The notes beneath the pieces are model-generated. The model was not told the DNA's origin and did no database searches. It was given only the letters and a program-made list of their open reading frames with translations. Below, piece by piece: positions 41,058-49,882 of a DNA stretch of 64,000 bases. The stretch covers positions 620,001 to 684,000 of the forward strand of contig CAWIMD010000004.1 in the NCBI GenBank assembly GCA_963837165.1. The letters run 5' to 3'. The position numbers were made by a program, and so were the translations under genes. The DNA comes from JAENWD01 sp963837165 (GTDB lineage Bacteria; Acidobacteriota; Vicinamibacteria; Vicinamibacterales; JAENWD01). Within the stretch, counting starts at the first letter, position 1. Each line of letters opens with the position of its first letter.

Positions 41058-42497
41058 TCAGAAGATCGTCCCGACCGACCCCGCGGCGAGGTCGATGAGG
41101 CGGCTGGGGAGAATCCCCAGATAGAAGATCGCGATCGTCGAGGCGACGAGTGCCAGCAAAGGTACGGTGCCGATAGCCGGGCGGGCCTGCGATTCGCCGG
41201 GCTCGGCCATGTACATCATCACGACGACGCGCAGGTAGAAGAAGACCGAGATCACGCTCGTCAGCATGCCGACGATCGCCAGGTCGTAGTGCCCGGCGCG
41301 GACGGCGGCGCTGAAGATGTACCACTTGCCCACGAAGCCCGCCGTCGGCGGCAGACCGCCCAGCGACAACAGGAACACCGTCATCAGCGCGGCGAGGGCC
41401 GGCCGCGAGTACCACAGCCCGGTGAAGTCCCGGAGCTCCTCGTGCGGCCGGTCGGCCGTGCTGAGCAGCGCGATGATGCCGAACGCGCCGAGGTTGGTCA
41501 CGGCGTAGACGAGGAGGTAGAAGAGGATGGCCGCCTTCCCCACCTCGTTGGCCGCCACCAGACCCACCAGCAGATAGCCCGCGTGCGCGATGCTCGAGTA
41601 CGCGAGCATGCGCTTGAGATTCGTCTGCGCCACCCCCACGACGGTCCCCAGGATCATCGTCAGTATGGCGAGGCCCCAGACCACGGGAATCCAGTCACCG
41701 CGGAGCGGCTCGTACGCCGAGAGGAACACGCGAACGAAGGCGGCGAACGCCGCCGCCTTCACGCCGGTGGACATGAAGCCGGTGACCACCGTCGGCGCCC
41801 CCTCGTAGGCATCGGGCGTCCACATGTGGAACGGCACGGCCGACACCTTGAAGGCGAAGCCGACGAGCAGCAGGCCGGCGGCGGCCAGCATCATCGGCGA
41901 GACGTTCATCCCCTCGGCGGCCATCCAGGTGCCGATGCGATCGAGCCGCGTCGATCCGGTCAGCGTGTATGTGAGCGCGATGCCGTAGAGGAAGAACGCG
42001 CTCGAGAAGGCGCCGAGCAGGAAGTACTTGAACGCCGCCTCGATGCCCTTCGGCGAGTCGCGGCGCAGTCCGGTCAGCACGTAGACGGCAATCGAGAGGA
42101 TCTCGAGCGCGATGAAGATCGTGAGCAGGTCCGACGCCGTCGCCATGAGCATCATGCCGGCGATCGAGAACAGGAGCAGCGTGTAGTACTCGCCGGCGGG
42201 CAGGCGCTCCCGGCGGATGGCCTCGCTCGAGAACGCAATCGTCAGCAGGCCCACGATGACGAGCGTGATCGTGATGAACAGGCCGAAGTTGTCGGCCCGG
42301 ACCATCCCGAAGCTGGTGGCGTTGCGGCCCCACAGCAGCACCGAGGCCGCCAGCGCGAACAGCAGCCCGATGACGCCGAGCCCGCCAATGGGCATCTGCT
42401 CGTCTTTCGCGCGAAAGGCTTCGGCGACCATGGCGGCCAGGGCCGCCAGGGTGACGCAGAGCATGGGGACGATGGCAGCGAAGGAGGAGTCCAGCAT
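41058..42497 (-). CDS. nuoN: NADH-quinone oxidoreductase subunit N
   Basis: 479 residues, antiporter-like membrane subunit of complex I with about 14 helices. LFSIAGMMLMATASDLLTIFIALEI, ALTYTLTGSTRLDRIGTW, MLAYSSIAHAGYLLVGLVAAN and PPTAGFVGKWYIFSAAV are typical. The start MLDSSFAAIVPM is taken because its ATG overlaps the nuoM TGA by one base (TGATG). Last gene of the operon. Confidence 0.95.
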   Translation of the reverse strand: MLDSSFAAIVPMLCVTLAALAAMVAEAFRAKDEQMPIGGLGVIGLLFALAASVLLWGRNATSFGMVRADNFGLFITITLVIVGLLTIAFSSEAIRRERLPAGEYYTLLLFSIAGMMLMATASDLLTIFIALEILSIAVYVLTGLRRDSPKGIEAAFKYFLLGAFSSAFFLYGIALTYTLTGSTRLDRIGTWMAAEGMNVSPMMLAAAGLLLVGFAFKVSAVPFHMWTPDAYEGAPTVVTGFMSTGVKAAAFAAFVRVFLSAYEPLRGDWIPVVWGLAILTMILGTVVGVAQTNLKRMLAYSSIAHAGYLLVGLVAANEVGKAAILFYLLVYAVTNLGAFGIIALLSTADRPHEELRDFTGLWYSRPALAALMTVFLLSLGGLPPTAGFVGKWYIFSAAVRAGHYDLAIVGMLTSVISVFFYLRVVVMMYMAEPGESQARPAIGTVPLLALVASTIAIFYLGILPSRLIDLAAGSVGTIF

Positions 42498-44011
42498 CAG
42501 CGTTCCGCGTGGACGTTGCGGGAGATGGCCATCCGGGCCGACGCCTTCTCGAGCGAGGCGGCCGTCGGATGGAGGAACACCATGGGGGCGAGGCCCATGA
42601 AGATGGCCATGGCCACGACCGGCGCAATGACCGCCCACTCACGCGGCGACAGGTCCGGCAGCGTCCGGTTCTTCTCGTGCGTCACCTCGCCGTAGTACAC
42701 GCGCTGCACCATCCAGAGCATGTAGACGGCCGAGAGGATCACGCCGCTGGCGGCGAAGGCGGCGAAGGTCGTGTTCCACCGGAAGGTTCCCAGCAGCACC
42801 AGGAACTCGCCGATGAAGCCGTTCAGGCTCGGCAGCCCGATCGACGACAGGGTGATCACGAGGAACACCGCCGAGAGCTTCGGGATGACGCCCTTCAAGC
42901 CGCCGAACTCGGCGATGAGGCGCGTGTGCCGCCGGTCCGAGAGCATGCCGACCACGAGGAACAGGCCGCCCGTGCTCACGCCGTGCGCCACCATCTGGTA
43001 GACGGCGCCCTCCAGGCCGTTCACGTTCATCGCGCAGATGCCCAGGACGACGAAGCCCAGGTGGCTGACGGAGCTGTACGCCACCAGCTTCTTCATGTCC
43101 GGCTGCACCATCGCGACGAGCGCGCCGTAGATGATGCCGATGACCGCCAGCGTGGCCAGGTAGGGCGCGAAGAAGACCGCCGCGTCGGGGAACAGCTGGA
43201 AGGCGAAGCGGATCAGGCCGTAGGTGCCCATCTTCAGCAGCACCCCGGCCAGGATGACCGAGCCGGCCGTCGGCGCCTGGACGTGGGCGTCGGGCAGCCA
43301 CGTGTGGAACGGGAACAGCGGCACCTTGATGGCGAACGCCACCGCGAACGCGAGGAAGAACCAGAACTGGGTGGCCGGCGCGATCCGCAGCGCGAGCAGC
43401 CGCTCGTAGTCGAACGAGTAGGTCCCCGTCGCCTGGCTGTTCAGGTAGGCGAGGCCCAGGATGGCGACGAGCATCAGCACGCTGCCCGCCATCGTGTAGA
43501 GCATGAACTTGATCGCGGCGTAGATGCGGCGGTCGTAGCCCCAGATCCCGATGAGGAAGTACATCGGGATGAGCATCGCGTCCCAGAACACGTAGAACAG
43601 GAAGAGGTCCAGCGACACGAACACGCCCAGCATGGACGCCTCGAGCGCCAGCACGAAGAAAGTGAACTCCTTCACCTTCTTCCCGATCGACTCCCAGGAC
43701 GACAGGAGCGAGATGGGCGTCAGGAATCCGGTCAGCACGACCAGCAGCAGGCTGATGCCGTCCACGCCGAGGTGGTACTCGATGCCGAACGCCGGGATCC
43801 ACGCGGCGCGCTCGACGAACTGGAAGTCGGCCGATGCGGCCTGGAACCGGGCCCACAGGAGCAGGGTGAGGAAAAACGCCACCAGCGAGATGACGAGCCC
43901 GAGCTGCCGGATCAGCGGCGCGCCGGAGTCCTCGCGGTTCGGGACCAGCAGCACCAGCAGCGCGCCGGCCAGCGGCAGGAAGACGATGAGCGAAAGCAGG
44001 TGGGCGGTCAT
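42497..44011 (-). CDS. nuoM: NADH-quinone oxidoreductase subunit M
   Basis: 504 residues, proton-pumping antiporter-like subunit with about 14 helices. GVDGISLLLVVLTGFLTPISLL, FFLAFAVAFAIKVPLFPFHTWLPDAHV with the membrane Lys, KKLVAYSSVSHLGFVVLGI, and SLNGFIGEFLVLLGTF are NuoM hallmarks. It lies 3 bases after nuoL and overlaps nuoN. Confidence 0.96.
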   Translation of the reverse strand: MTAHLLSLIVFLPLAGALLVLLVPNREDSGAPLIRQLGLVISLVAFFLTLLLWARFQAASADFQFVERAAWIPAFGIEYHLGVDGISLLLVVLTGFLTPISLLSSWESIGKKVKEFTFFVLALEASMLGVFVSLDLFLFYVFWDAMLIPMYFLIGIWGYDRRIYAAIKFMLYTMAGSVLMLVAILGLAYLNSQATGTYSFDYERLLALRIAPATQFWFFLAFAVAFAIKVPLFPFHTWLPDAHVQAPTAGSVILAGVLLKMGTYGLIRFAFQLFPDAAVFFAPYLATLAVIGIIYGALVAMVQPDMKKLVAYSSVSHLGFVVLGICAMNVNGLEGAVYQMVAHGVSTGGLFLVVGMLSDRRHTRLIAEFGGLKGVIPKLSAVFLVITLSSIGLPSLNGFIGEFLVLLGTFRWNTTFAAFAASGVILSAVYMLWMVQRVYYGEVTHEKNRTLPDLSPREWAVIAPVVAMAIFMGLAPMVFLHPTAASLEKASARMAISRNVHAER

Positions 44012-44014
44012 GTC

Positions 44015-46069
44015 CTAGAAGGTGGCCATCTCGGCGAAGCGCCAGATGTAGTAGCCGAGCACCAGCACGACGCCCAGCATCAGCGACGCCGCGTAGACCC
44101 GCACCGATCCGGTCTGCAGCCGCCGCAGGAGCGCCGCCCCGGCGTCGACGACCGTGCCGGCGCCGTTCACGATGCCGTCGATGATCCCGGCATCGACGAC
44201 CTTCCACAGCCCGCCGCGCGAGACCCCGAGGATGGGCTGCACGATCGCGGCGTCGTAGATCTCGTCCACGTAGTACTTGTGCAGCAGCAGGGTGTGGATG
44301 GGCGCGGCCGATTCAGCCAGCTCGTCGGCCGCCTTCGGACTGCGGACGAAGAAGTACCAGGCCACGCCGATGCCGGCGAACGCGGCCAGGATGGACACGC
44401 CCATCAGCGTGAACTCGCCGAGCCCGCCCTCGCCGGCGCCATGTTCGCCAGCAGCCGCACCGGTTTCCGTGGCAGGGCTGAAGCCCTGTGCTACATGTGA
44501 TTCAGCCTCCGTGCCGGCCGCGCCGAAGGTCGCATGCATCTCGGGCATCGGCGCGCGGAAGCTCGGCGCCAGGTAGTGCTCGATCTCGTTGTGCCCGCCC
44601 AGGGCCGCCGGGACGCCGACGTAGCCCGCCGCCACCGAGCCGACGGCCAGCACGATCAGCGCCACCGCCATCGCGGGCGGCGCGTCGTGCAGGTGGCCGT
44701 GCCCGCGGGGACTGTCCCCCTCGTGATGCGCGGGCGACTGTCCCCGCCGTTCCCCGTGGAATGTCAGGAACACCAGCCGGAACATGTAGGTCGCCGTCAG
44801 CAGCGCGGTTGCGACGCCGATCACCCACAGCGTCGTGTGGCCCGTCGCGTACGCCTGGCCGAGAATCTCGTCCTTGCTGAAGAAGCCCGACAGCCCGGGG
44901 ACGCCGGCGATCGCGATCGCGCCGATCAGGAACGTCCAGTACGTGATGGGCAGCTCCTTCTTGAGGCCGCCCATGCGCCGCATGTCCTGCTCGCCGTGCA
45001 GCGCGTGGATCACGGCGCCGCTGCCGAGGAAGAGCAGAGCCTTGAAGAATGCGTGCGTGTAGAGATGGAAGATGCCCGCGGAGAACGCCCCCACGCCCAT
45101 CGCCAGGAACATGTAGCCGAGCTGCGAGACCGTCGAATACGCGAGCACGCGCTTGATGTCGTTCTGGACCAGGCCGATTGTGCCGGCGAACATCGCGGTC
45201 GCCGCGCCGATGACGGCGACGACTTGCAGCGTCTCGGGCGCGTGGGTGAAGATCACCGCGTTGCGCCCGATCATGTACACGCCCGCCGTGACCATCGTGG
45301 CCGCGTGGATGAGGGCCGAGACGGGCGTCGGGCCCTCCATGGCGTCCGGCAGCCATACGTACAGGGGAATCTGCGCGGACTTGCCGGTGGCGCCGATGAA
45401 GAGCAGCAGTGTCGCCACGGACAGGACGCCCCAGCCGGCCTCCACCGGGAGGGCGGAGGCCTTGAGCGCCACGCCCTGGAAGTCCAGGGTGCCGAACTGC
45501 GTGAAGATCAGCAGCGTCCCGAGGATGAACGCGAAGTCGCCGATGCGGTTGACGATGAAGGCCTTCTTGCCGGCGTCGATCGCGGACGGCTTCCGGTACC
45601 AGAAGCCGATCAGCAGGTAGGAGCAGAGGCCGACGCCTTCCCAGCCGACGAACAGCATCGGGAAGTTCGACCCGAGCACCAGCACGAGCATGAACGCGGC
45701 GAACAGGTTCAGGTACGAGAAGTACCGCGCGTACTCGCTGTCGGTCTCTTCGTGCATGTAGGCGAGCGAGTAGATGTGGATCAGCGAGCCGATGCCGGTG
45801 ATGACCAGGATCATCACCGAGGCCAGCGGATCCACCCGGAACGACGCGCCAACCGTGAGGTCGCCCGAGGCAATCCAGGTGTAGAGCGTCTGCTCGATCG
45901 CCCGGTCCGGCGTGCCGAGCATCGTGAGCACGGCAGCCAGCGATACGCCGAACGCGGCCACCATCACGGCACACGCCACGCCCCCCGAGACCGCCTTCGG
46001 CAGGCGCCGCCCGGCAAAGGCGTTGACGAGGAAGCCGGTCAACGGGAGCAGCGGAATCAGGGCAAGCAC
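44015..46069 (-). CDS. nuoL: NADH-quinone oxidoreductase subunit L
   Basis: 684 residues, the distal proton pump with the long lateral helix. FVGWEGVGLCSYLLIGFWY, GKSAQIPLYVWLPDAMEGPTPVSALIHAATMV, KRVLAYSTVSQLGYMFLAMG and PGLSGFFSKDEIL are diagnostic. It is about 70 residues longer than E. coli NuoL. The extra length lies in two hydrophilic loops (around residues 440-465 and 520-555), each containing a dispersed DNA repeat (44707-44745 and 44473-44499) read in frame. Confidence 0.96.
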   Translation of the reverse strand: MLALIPLLPLTGFLVNAFAGRRLPKAVSGGVACAVMVAAFGVSLAAVLTMLGTPDRAIEQTLYTWIASGDLTVGASFRVDPLASVMILVITGIGSLIHIYSLAYMHEETDSEYARYFSYLNLFAAFMLVLVLGSNFPMLFVGWEGVGLCSYLLIGFWYRKPSAIDAGKKAFIVNRIGDFAFILGTLLIFTQFGTLDFQGVALKASALPVEAGWGVLSVATLLLFIGATGKSAQIPLYVWLPDAMEGPTPVSALIHAATMVTAGVYMIGRNAVIFTHAPETLQVVAVIGAATAMFAGTIGLVQNDIKRVLAYSTVSQLGYMFLAMGVGAFSAGIFHLYTHAFFKALLFLGSGAVIHALHGEQDMRRMGGLKKELPITYWTFLIGAIAIAGVPGLSGFFSKDEILGQAYATGHTTLWVIGVATALLTATYMFRLVFLTFHGERRGQSPAHHEGDSPRGHGHLHDAPPAMAVALIVLAVGSVAAGYVGVPAALGGHNEIEHYLAPSFRAPMPEMHATFGAAGTEAESHVAQGFSPATETGAAAGEHGAGEGGLGEFTLMGVSILAAFAGIGVAWYFFVRSPKAADELAESAAPIHTLLLHKYYVDEIYDAAIVQPILGVSRGGLWKVVDAGIIDGIVNGAGTVVDAGAALLRRLQTGSVRVYAASLMLGVVLVLGYYIWRFAEMATF
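44473..44499. repeat. Dispersed repeat (CACATGTAGC type) inside nuoL
   Basis: On the minus strand it reads CACATGTAGCACAGGGCTTC followed by AGCCCTG, with an internal hairpin CAGGGCTtcAGCCCTG. It matches the element at the selA stop (17202-17232) over the first ten bases exactly, and then in hairpin architecture. Read in frame, it adds a short hydrophilic stretch (VAQGFSPATE). Confidence 0.7.
44707..44745. repeat. Palindromic repeats (GGGGACTGTCCCC) inside nuoL
   Basis: GGGGACTGTCCCC at 44707-44719 and GGGCGACTGTCCCC at 44732-44745, the reverse-complement form of the palindromes in ispE. They encode RRGQSPAHHEGDSPRG in a non-membrane loop. Confidence 0.85.
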
Positions 46070-46090
46070 GGTGTCAGCGGTCTCCGGACC

Positions 46091-46396
46091 TCACCACTTG
46101 AGGCTGGTGAACGCCTCGGGATTCAACGACTCCCGGTGGCGGAAGAGCGCGATCACGATGGCCAGGCCGACGGCGGCTTCCGCCGCTGCCACGGTCATCA
46201 CGAAGAAGACGATCACCTGGCCGTCCACGGCGGCGAACTGCCGGCCGGCCGCGATGAAGGTCAGGTTGACGGCATTCAGCATGATCTCGATCGACAGCAG
46301 GACGGTGATCACGTTCCTGCGCAGGAACACGCCGAGGCTCCCGATCGTGAAGAGGACCGCCGAGAGCACCAGGTAGTGGTTGAGGGTGACGGCCAT
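46091..46396 (-). CDS. nuoK: NADH-quinone oxidoreductase subunit K
   Basis: 101 residues, three helices, the usual size. The membrane Glu residues lie in VLLSIEIMLNAVNLTF and VMTVAAAEAAVGLAIVIALFR. It takes part in coupling quinone reduction to proton movement. It sits between nuoJ (18-base gap) and nuoL (21-base gap). Confidence 0.96.
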   Translation of the reverse strand: MAVTLNHYLVLSAVLFTIGSLGVFLRRNVITVLLSIEIMLNAVNLTFIAAGRQFAAVDGQVIVFFVMTVAAAEAAVGLAIVIALFRHRESLNPEAFTSLKW

Positions 46397-46414
46397 GGCT
46401 CCAGTGAAACCCCG

Positions 46415-46948
46415 CTAGTCCTGCTCCCGCCGCGCCAGGATCACCGCGCCCACCATGGCGGCCAGGATGAGCACGGACGTGGCCTCGAACGGAAACGCGT
46501 AGTCGGTGAAGATCGACCGGCCGATGGCGGCCACCGAGCTCACGGCGCCGGCCGAGGTGGCCCTGAGCGCCGTGGTCTGGCGCGTGCTCACGTGCCACAC
46601 GGCCCAGCCAATCTCCACGAGGAAGAGCGCCGACAGCGCCGCGCCGAATCGCCGCACGCCCGGCCGGTTCAGCGGATGGCCGCTGTTCCATTCGGTCGCG
46701 TCCTCGCGCGGCACGTTGAGCAGCATGACCACGAAGAGGAACAGCACCATGATCGCGCCGGCGTAGACGATCATCTGCGTCACGGCGGCGAACGGCGCGT
46801 CGAGCAGGACGTAGAGCCCCGACAGCGCCCCGAAGGACGCGATCAGCAGCAGGACGCTGTAGATCGGGTTCCGCTGCCCGATGACGAGCACCGACGCGCC
46901 GACGGCCAGCGCGGCGAATACGTAGAAGAAGACGGTGTCAAGCGCCAA
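46415..46948 (-). CDS. nuoJ: NADH-quinone oxidoreductase subunit J
   Basis: 177 residues, five helices. NPIYSVLLLIASFGALSGLYVLLDAPFAAVTQMIVYAGAIMVLFLFVVMLLN is the conserved core, including the pi-bulge helix. Its start overlaps the end of nuoH by 11 bases. nuoI, which normally lies between nuoH and nuoJ, is absent. Confidence 0.95.
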   Translation of the reverse strand: MALDTVFFYVFAALAVGASVLVIGQRNPIYSVLLLIASFGALSGLYVLLDAPFAAVTQMIVYAGAIMVLFLFVVMLLNVPREDATEWNSGHPLNRPGVRRFGAALSALFLVEIGWAVWHVSTRQTTALRATSAGAVSSVAAIGRSIFTDYAFPFEATSVLILAAMVGAVILARREQD

Positions 46949-47984
46949 AGTACAGCACTCCGGCCGCGGTCACGAGCAGGTTGACGACCGACAGCGGCAG
47001 CAGGAACTTCCAGCCGAACTGCATCAGCTGGTCGTACCGGTAGCGCGGCAGCGTCCAGCGGATCCACAGGTAGCAGAAGAGGAGCACGGACAGCTTCATG
47101 AACCACCAGACGATGCCCAGCGACTCGGGCAGCGGCGGCAGGTGCCATCCGCCGAGGAACAGGTTGGTGGCCACGGCCGAGACGGTGACCATGTTCACGT
47201 ACTCGGCCAGGAAGAACAGCGCGAAGCTCATGCTCGAGTACTCGGTGTGGTACCCGGCCACCAGCTCCTGCTCCGCCTCGGGAAAGTCGAACGGCGCCCG
47301 GTTGGTCTCGGCGATCCCGGCCGTCATGTAGATGAAGAAGCCGACCGGCTGCACGAACAGGAACCAGCGCGGCAGGATCGGCAGCCCGAACAGGTGCCAC
47401 TCCCCGGCCTGCGCGTTCACGACCTGCTGCAGCGACAGCGAATTGGCCACGAGCAGCACCGAGGCCAGCGCCATCCCGTAGCTCAGCTCGTAGCTGATCA
47501 TCTGCGCCGACGACCGGAGGGCCCCGAGCAGCGAGTACTTGCTGTTCGAGCTCCAGCCCGCCAGGACGATGCCGTAGACGCCCATCGAGGCGATCGCGAA
47601 CACCACCAGGATCGCCACGTTCACGTCGGCGACGTACAGCGGCACGGGCCGGTCCAGCAGCCCGAACAGCGTGGTCGGCGGCCCGAACGGGACGACGCAG
47701 AAGGCCAGGAAGGCGGTGGTCGCCGAGATGACCGGCGCGATGTAGAAGAGCACCGCGTCGCTGGCACGCGGCCGCAGCTCCTCCTTGAAGAACAGCTTCA
47801 GGACGTCGGCAAAAGGCTGCAGCAGCCCGGCCGGGCCGGCCATCGTCGGGCCGAACCGCTGCTGCAGGCGCGCGGCGACCTTGCGCTCGGCCCAGACCAT
47901 GCCGGCGGCCGAGAGGAGCAGCGCCTGAAACACGACGAGGACGAGCGCGATCTGGACGATGAAGACCGGGTCGATGGAAGGCAC
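46938..47984 (-). CDS. nuoH: NADH-quinone oxidoreductase subunit H
   Basis: 348 residues, the quinone-site membrane subunit with eight helices. VWAERKVAARLQQRFGP, GPAGLLQPFADVLKLFFKEE, and the quinone-cavity loop AETNRAPFDFPEAEQELVAGYHTEYSSM are unmistakable. Start GTG (VPSIDPVF) shares one base with the nuoF TAG (TAGTG). nuoG, normally between nuoF and nuoH, is absent. Confidence 0.96.
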   Translation of the reverse strand: MPSIDPVFIVQIALVLVVFQALLLSAAGMVWAERKVAARLQQRFGPTMAGPAGLLQPFADVLKLFFKEELRPRASDAVLFYIAPVISATTAFLAFCVVPFGPPTTLFGLLDRPVPLYVADVNVAILVVFAIASMGVYGIVLAGWSSNSKYSLLGALRSSAQMISYELSYGMALASVLLVANSLSLQQVVNAQAGEWHLFGLPILPRWFLFVQPVGFFIYMTAGIAETNRAPFDFPEAEQELVAGYHTEYSSMSFALFFLAEYVNMVTVSAVATNLFLGGWHLPPLPESLGIVWWFMKLSVLLFCYLWIRWTLPRYRYDQLMQFGWKFLLPLSVVNLLVTAAGVLYFGA

Positions 47985-49279
47985 TAGTGGGCTCCCACCG
48001 CGTCCCGCGCGCGCCAGTCGGCCGGGCAGGTGCAGCGGCCCTCGCGGACGTGCGCCTCGTACTCGTGCCGGAACTGCTTGATCGTGGTGAGCACCGGCGT
48101 GGCGGCGGCATCGCCGAACGCGCAGAGCGTCTTGCCGGCGATGTTGTCGGCCACGCTCACGAGCAGGTCGATGTCGCGCATCGTGCCGTCGCCGCGCTCG
48201 ATCTTGTCCAGCATCCGCAGCAGCCAGTCGCCGCCCTCGCGGCAGGGCGTGCACTTGCCGCAGGATTCGTGGCGGTAGAAATGCAGCAGGTTCTTCGCGG
48301 CCCAGACCATGCAGGTCGTCTCGTCCATGACGATCATGCCGGCCGAGCCGAGCAGCGACCCGGCCTTCATGAGGCCGTCGAAGCTGGCGGGCACGTCGAT
48401 CTGGTGCGGCAGGAGGATCGGCACCGAGGACCCGCCGGGAATGACGGCCTTCAGCTGGCGGCCGCCGGCGATGCCGCCGGCGTGGTCGTAGATCAGCTCC
48501 TTGACCGTCGTGTGCATCGTCGCTTCGAACACGCCCGGCCTGGCCACGTGGCCGCTGACGCAGAACAGCTTCGGCCCGCCGTTCTTCTCGGGACCGAGCG
48601 CGGCGAACCACTCCGGGCCGTTCATCACGATGGGCGGGACGTTGCACAGCGTCTCGACGTTGTTCACGGCGGTCGGGCAGTTGTACAGGCCCTCGGCGGC
48701 GGGAAAGGGCGGCTTGATCCGCGGCTGGGCGCGTTTGCCCTCGAGCGATTCGATGAGCGCGGTTTCCTCGCCGGCTTCGTAGGCGCCGGCTCCGCGGTGC
48801 ATATAGACGTCGCAGTCGAACCCGCTGCCGAGGATGTTCTTCCCCAGGTGGCCGGCCGCGTAGGCCTCGGCAATCGCGGCCTCGAGCACGTGCTGGACGT
48901 GCAGGAACTCGCCGCGGATGTAGATGTAGGCGATCCGGGCTCCGATGGCATAGCAGGAGATCGCGCAGCCCTCGACGAGCAGATGCGGGTTGCGCTCCAT
49001 CAGGAGGTGGTCCTTGAACGTGCCGGGCTCGCTCTCGTCGGCGTTGCAGCAGATGTAGCGCGGCCTTCCCGACTTCTTGTCCACGAACTGCCACTTCATG
49101 CCCGTGGGAAAGCCCGCACCGCCTCGCCCCCGCAGGCCCGACTGCTTGACCGCATCGATGATCGCGTCCGGCGTCATCCCCAGCGCTTTCTTCAACGCCT
49201 CGTAGCCCTGGTGCTGGAGATAGAAGTCGAGGGTGAAGCTGTTGGGCTCCCTGACATGGCGGGTGAGCACGGGTTCCAT
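47984..49279 (-). CDS. nuoF: NADH-quinone oxidoreductase subunit F
   Basis: 431 residues. Binds NADH and FMN and one 4Fe-4S cluster. GLRGRGGAGFPTGMKWQF (FMN), CNADESEPGTFKDHLLME (NADH), HRGAGAYEAGEETALIESLEG, and the cluster ligands SCGKCTPCREGGDWL plus the later Cys in KTLCAFGDAA. The ATG directly follows the nuoE stop. Confidence 0.97.
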   Translation of the reverse strand: MEPVLTRHVREPNSFTLDFYLQHQGYEALKKALGMTPDAIIDAVKQSGLRGRGGAGFPTGMKWQFVDKKSGRPRYICCNADESEPGTFKDHLLMERNPHLLVEGCAISCYAIGARIAYIYIRGEFLHVQHVLEAAIAEAYAAGHLGKNILGSGFDCDVYMHRGAGAYEAGEETALIESLEGKRAQPRIKPPFPAAEGLYNCPTAVNNVETLCNVPPIVMNGPEWFAALGPEKNGGPKLFCVSGHVARPGVFEATMHTTVKELIYDHAGGIAGGRQLKAVIPGGSSVPILLPHQIDVPASFDGLMKAGSLLGSAGMIVMDETTCMVWAAKNLLHFYRHESCGKCTPCREGGDWLLRMLDKIERGDGTMRDIDLLVSVADNIAGKTLCAFGDAAATPVLTTIKQFRHEYEAHVREGRCTCPADWRARDAVGAH

Positions 49280-49882
49280 CTACGCCTTCTCCACCTTGTG
49301 CACGCAGCCCGAGAGCGCGGCATCTCCCCGCGCCTTCACCGCGTCGAGCAGCGCCACGGCGTCCTCGGGCTTCAGGCACTCGTGCCAGCCGTCGTTCACC
49401 ATCACCACCGGCGCGCGGTCGCAGGCGCCGAGGCACTCGACCTCCAGGAGCGTGAAGGTGCCGCTCGGGTCCGTCTCGCCCGGCTGGATCGCCAGGTGAC
49501 GCGCGATCGCCTCGGTGACCCGCTCGGCGCCCCTGAGCGCGCAGGACAGCGTGCGGCACACCTGAATCACATGGGCGCCGACGGGCTGCTTGTAGAACAT
49601 CGCGTAGTAGCTCGCGGCATCCTCGACCTCGGCCGGCGTGCAGCCAATCACCTCGGCCACGTGGCGCATGCCCTCGGCCGAGAGATACCCGATCCGCGCC
49701 TGCACCATGTACAGCGCGTAGAGAATCGCCGACTGCCGCCGTTCCGGCGGATAGTGCGATGCCAGCTCCTCGAATCTCCGGCGCTCCTCCGGCGTGAACG
49801 CGAACGGCTCGCCCTCGGGCGAGAGCGAGCGCTCCGACTTGTGGAACGCGGTCTCGTAGGGAATGCTCGGATGGAAGGTCAC
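49280..49882 (-). CDS. nuoE: NADH-quinone oxidoreductase subunit E
   Basis: 200 residues, thioredoxin-like 2Fe-2S subunit. The first two ligands lie in VCRTLSCALRGAE (Cx4C), the second two in VECLGACDRAPVVMVND (Cx3C). The N-terminal helical part has YPPERRQSAILYALYMVQ. Start GTG is chosen for its 4-base overlap with the nuoD stop (GTGA). The C-terminal extension (about 25 residues, GCVHKVEKA) is a little longer than usual. Confidence 0.95.
   Translation of the reverse strand: MTFHPSIPYETAFHKSERSLSPEGEPFAFTPEERRRFEELASHYPPERRQSAILYALYMVQARIGYLSAEGMRHVAEVIGCTPAEVEDAASYYAMFYKQPVGAHVIQVCRTLSCALRGAERVTEAIARHLAIQPGETDPSGTFTLLEVECLGACDRAPVVMVNDGWHECLKPEDAVALLDAVKARGDAALSGCVHKVEKA

Noticed and set aside
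41049..46984. Long plus-strand open frames across the nuo genes
   Set aside because: Antisense shadows with His/Asp/Arg-rich, repeat-free products; the minus strand encodes intact complex I subunits.
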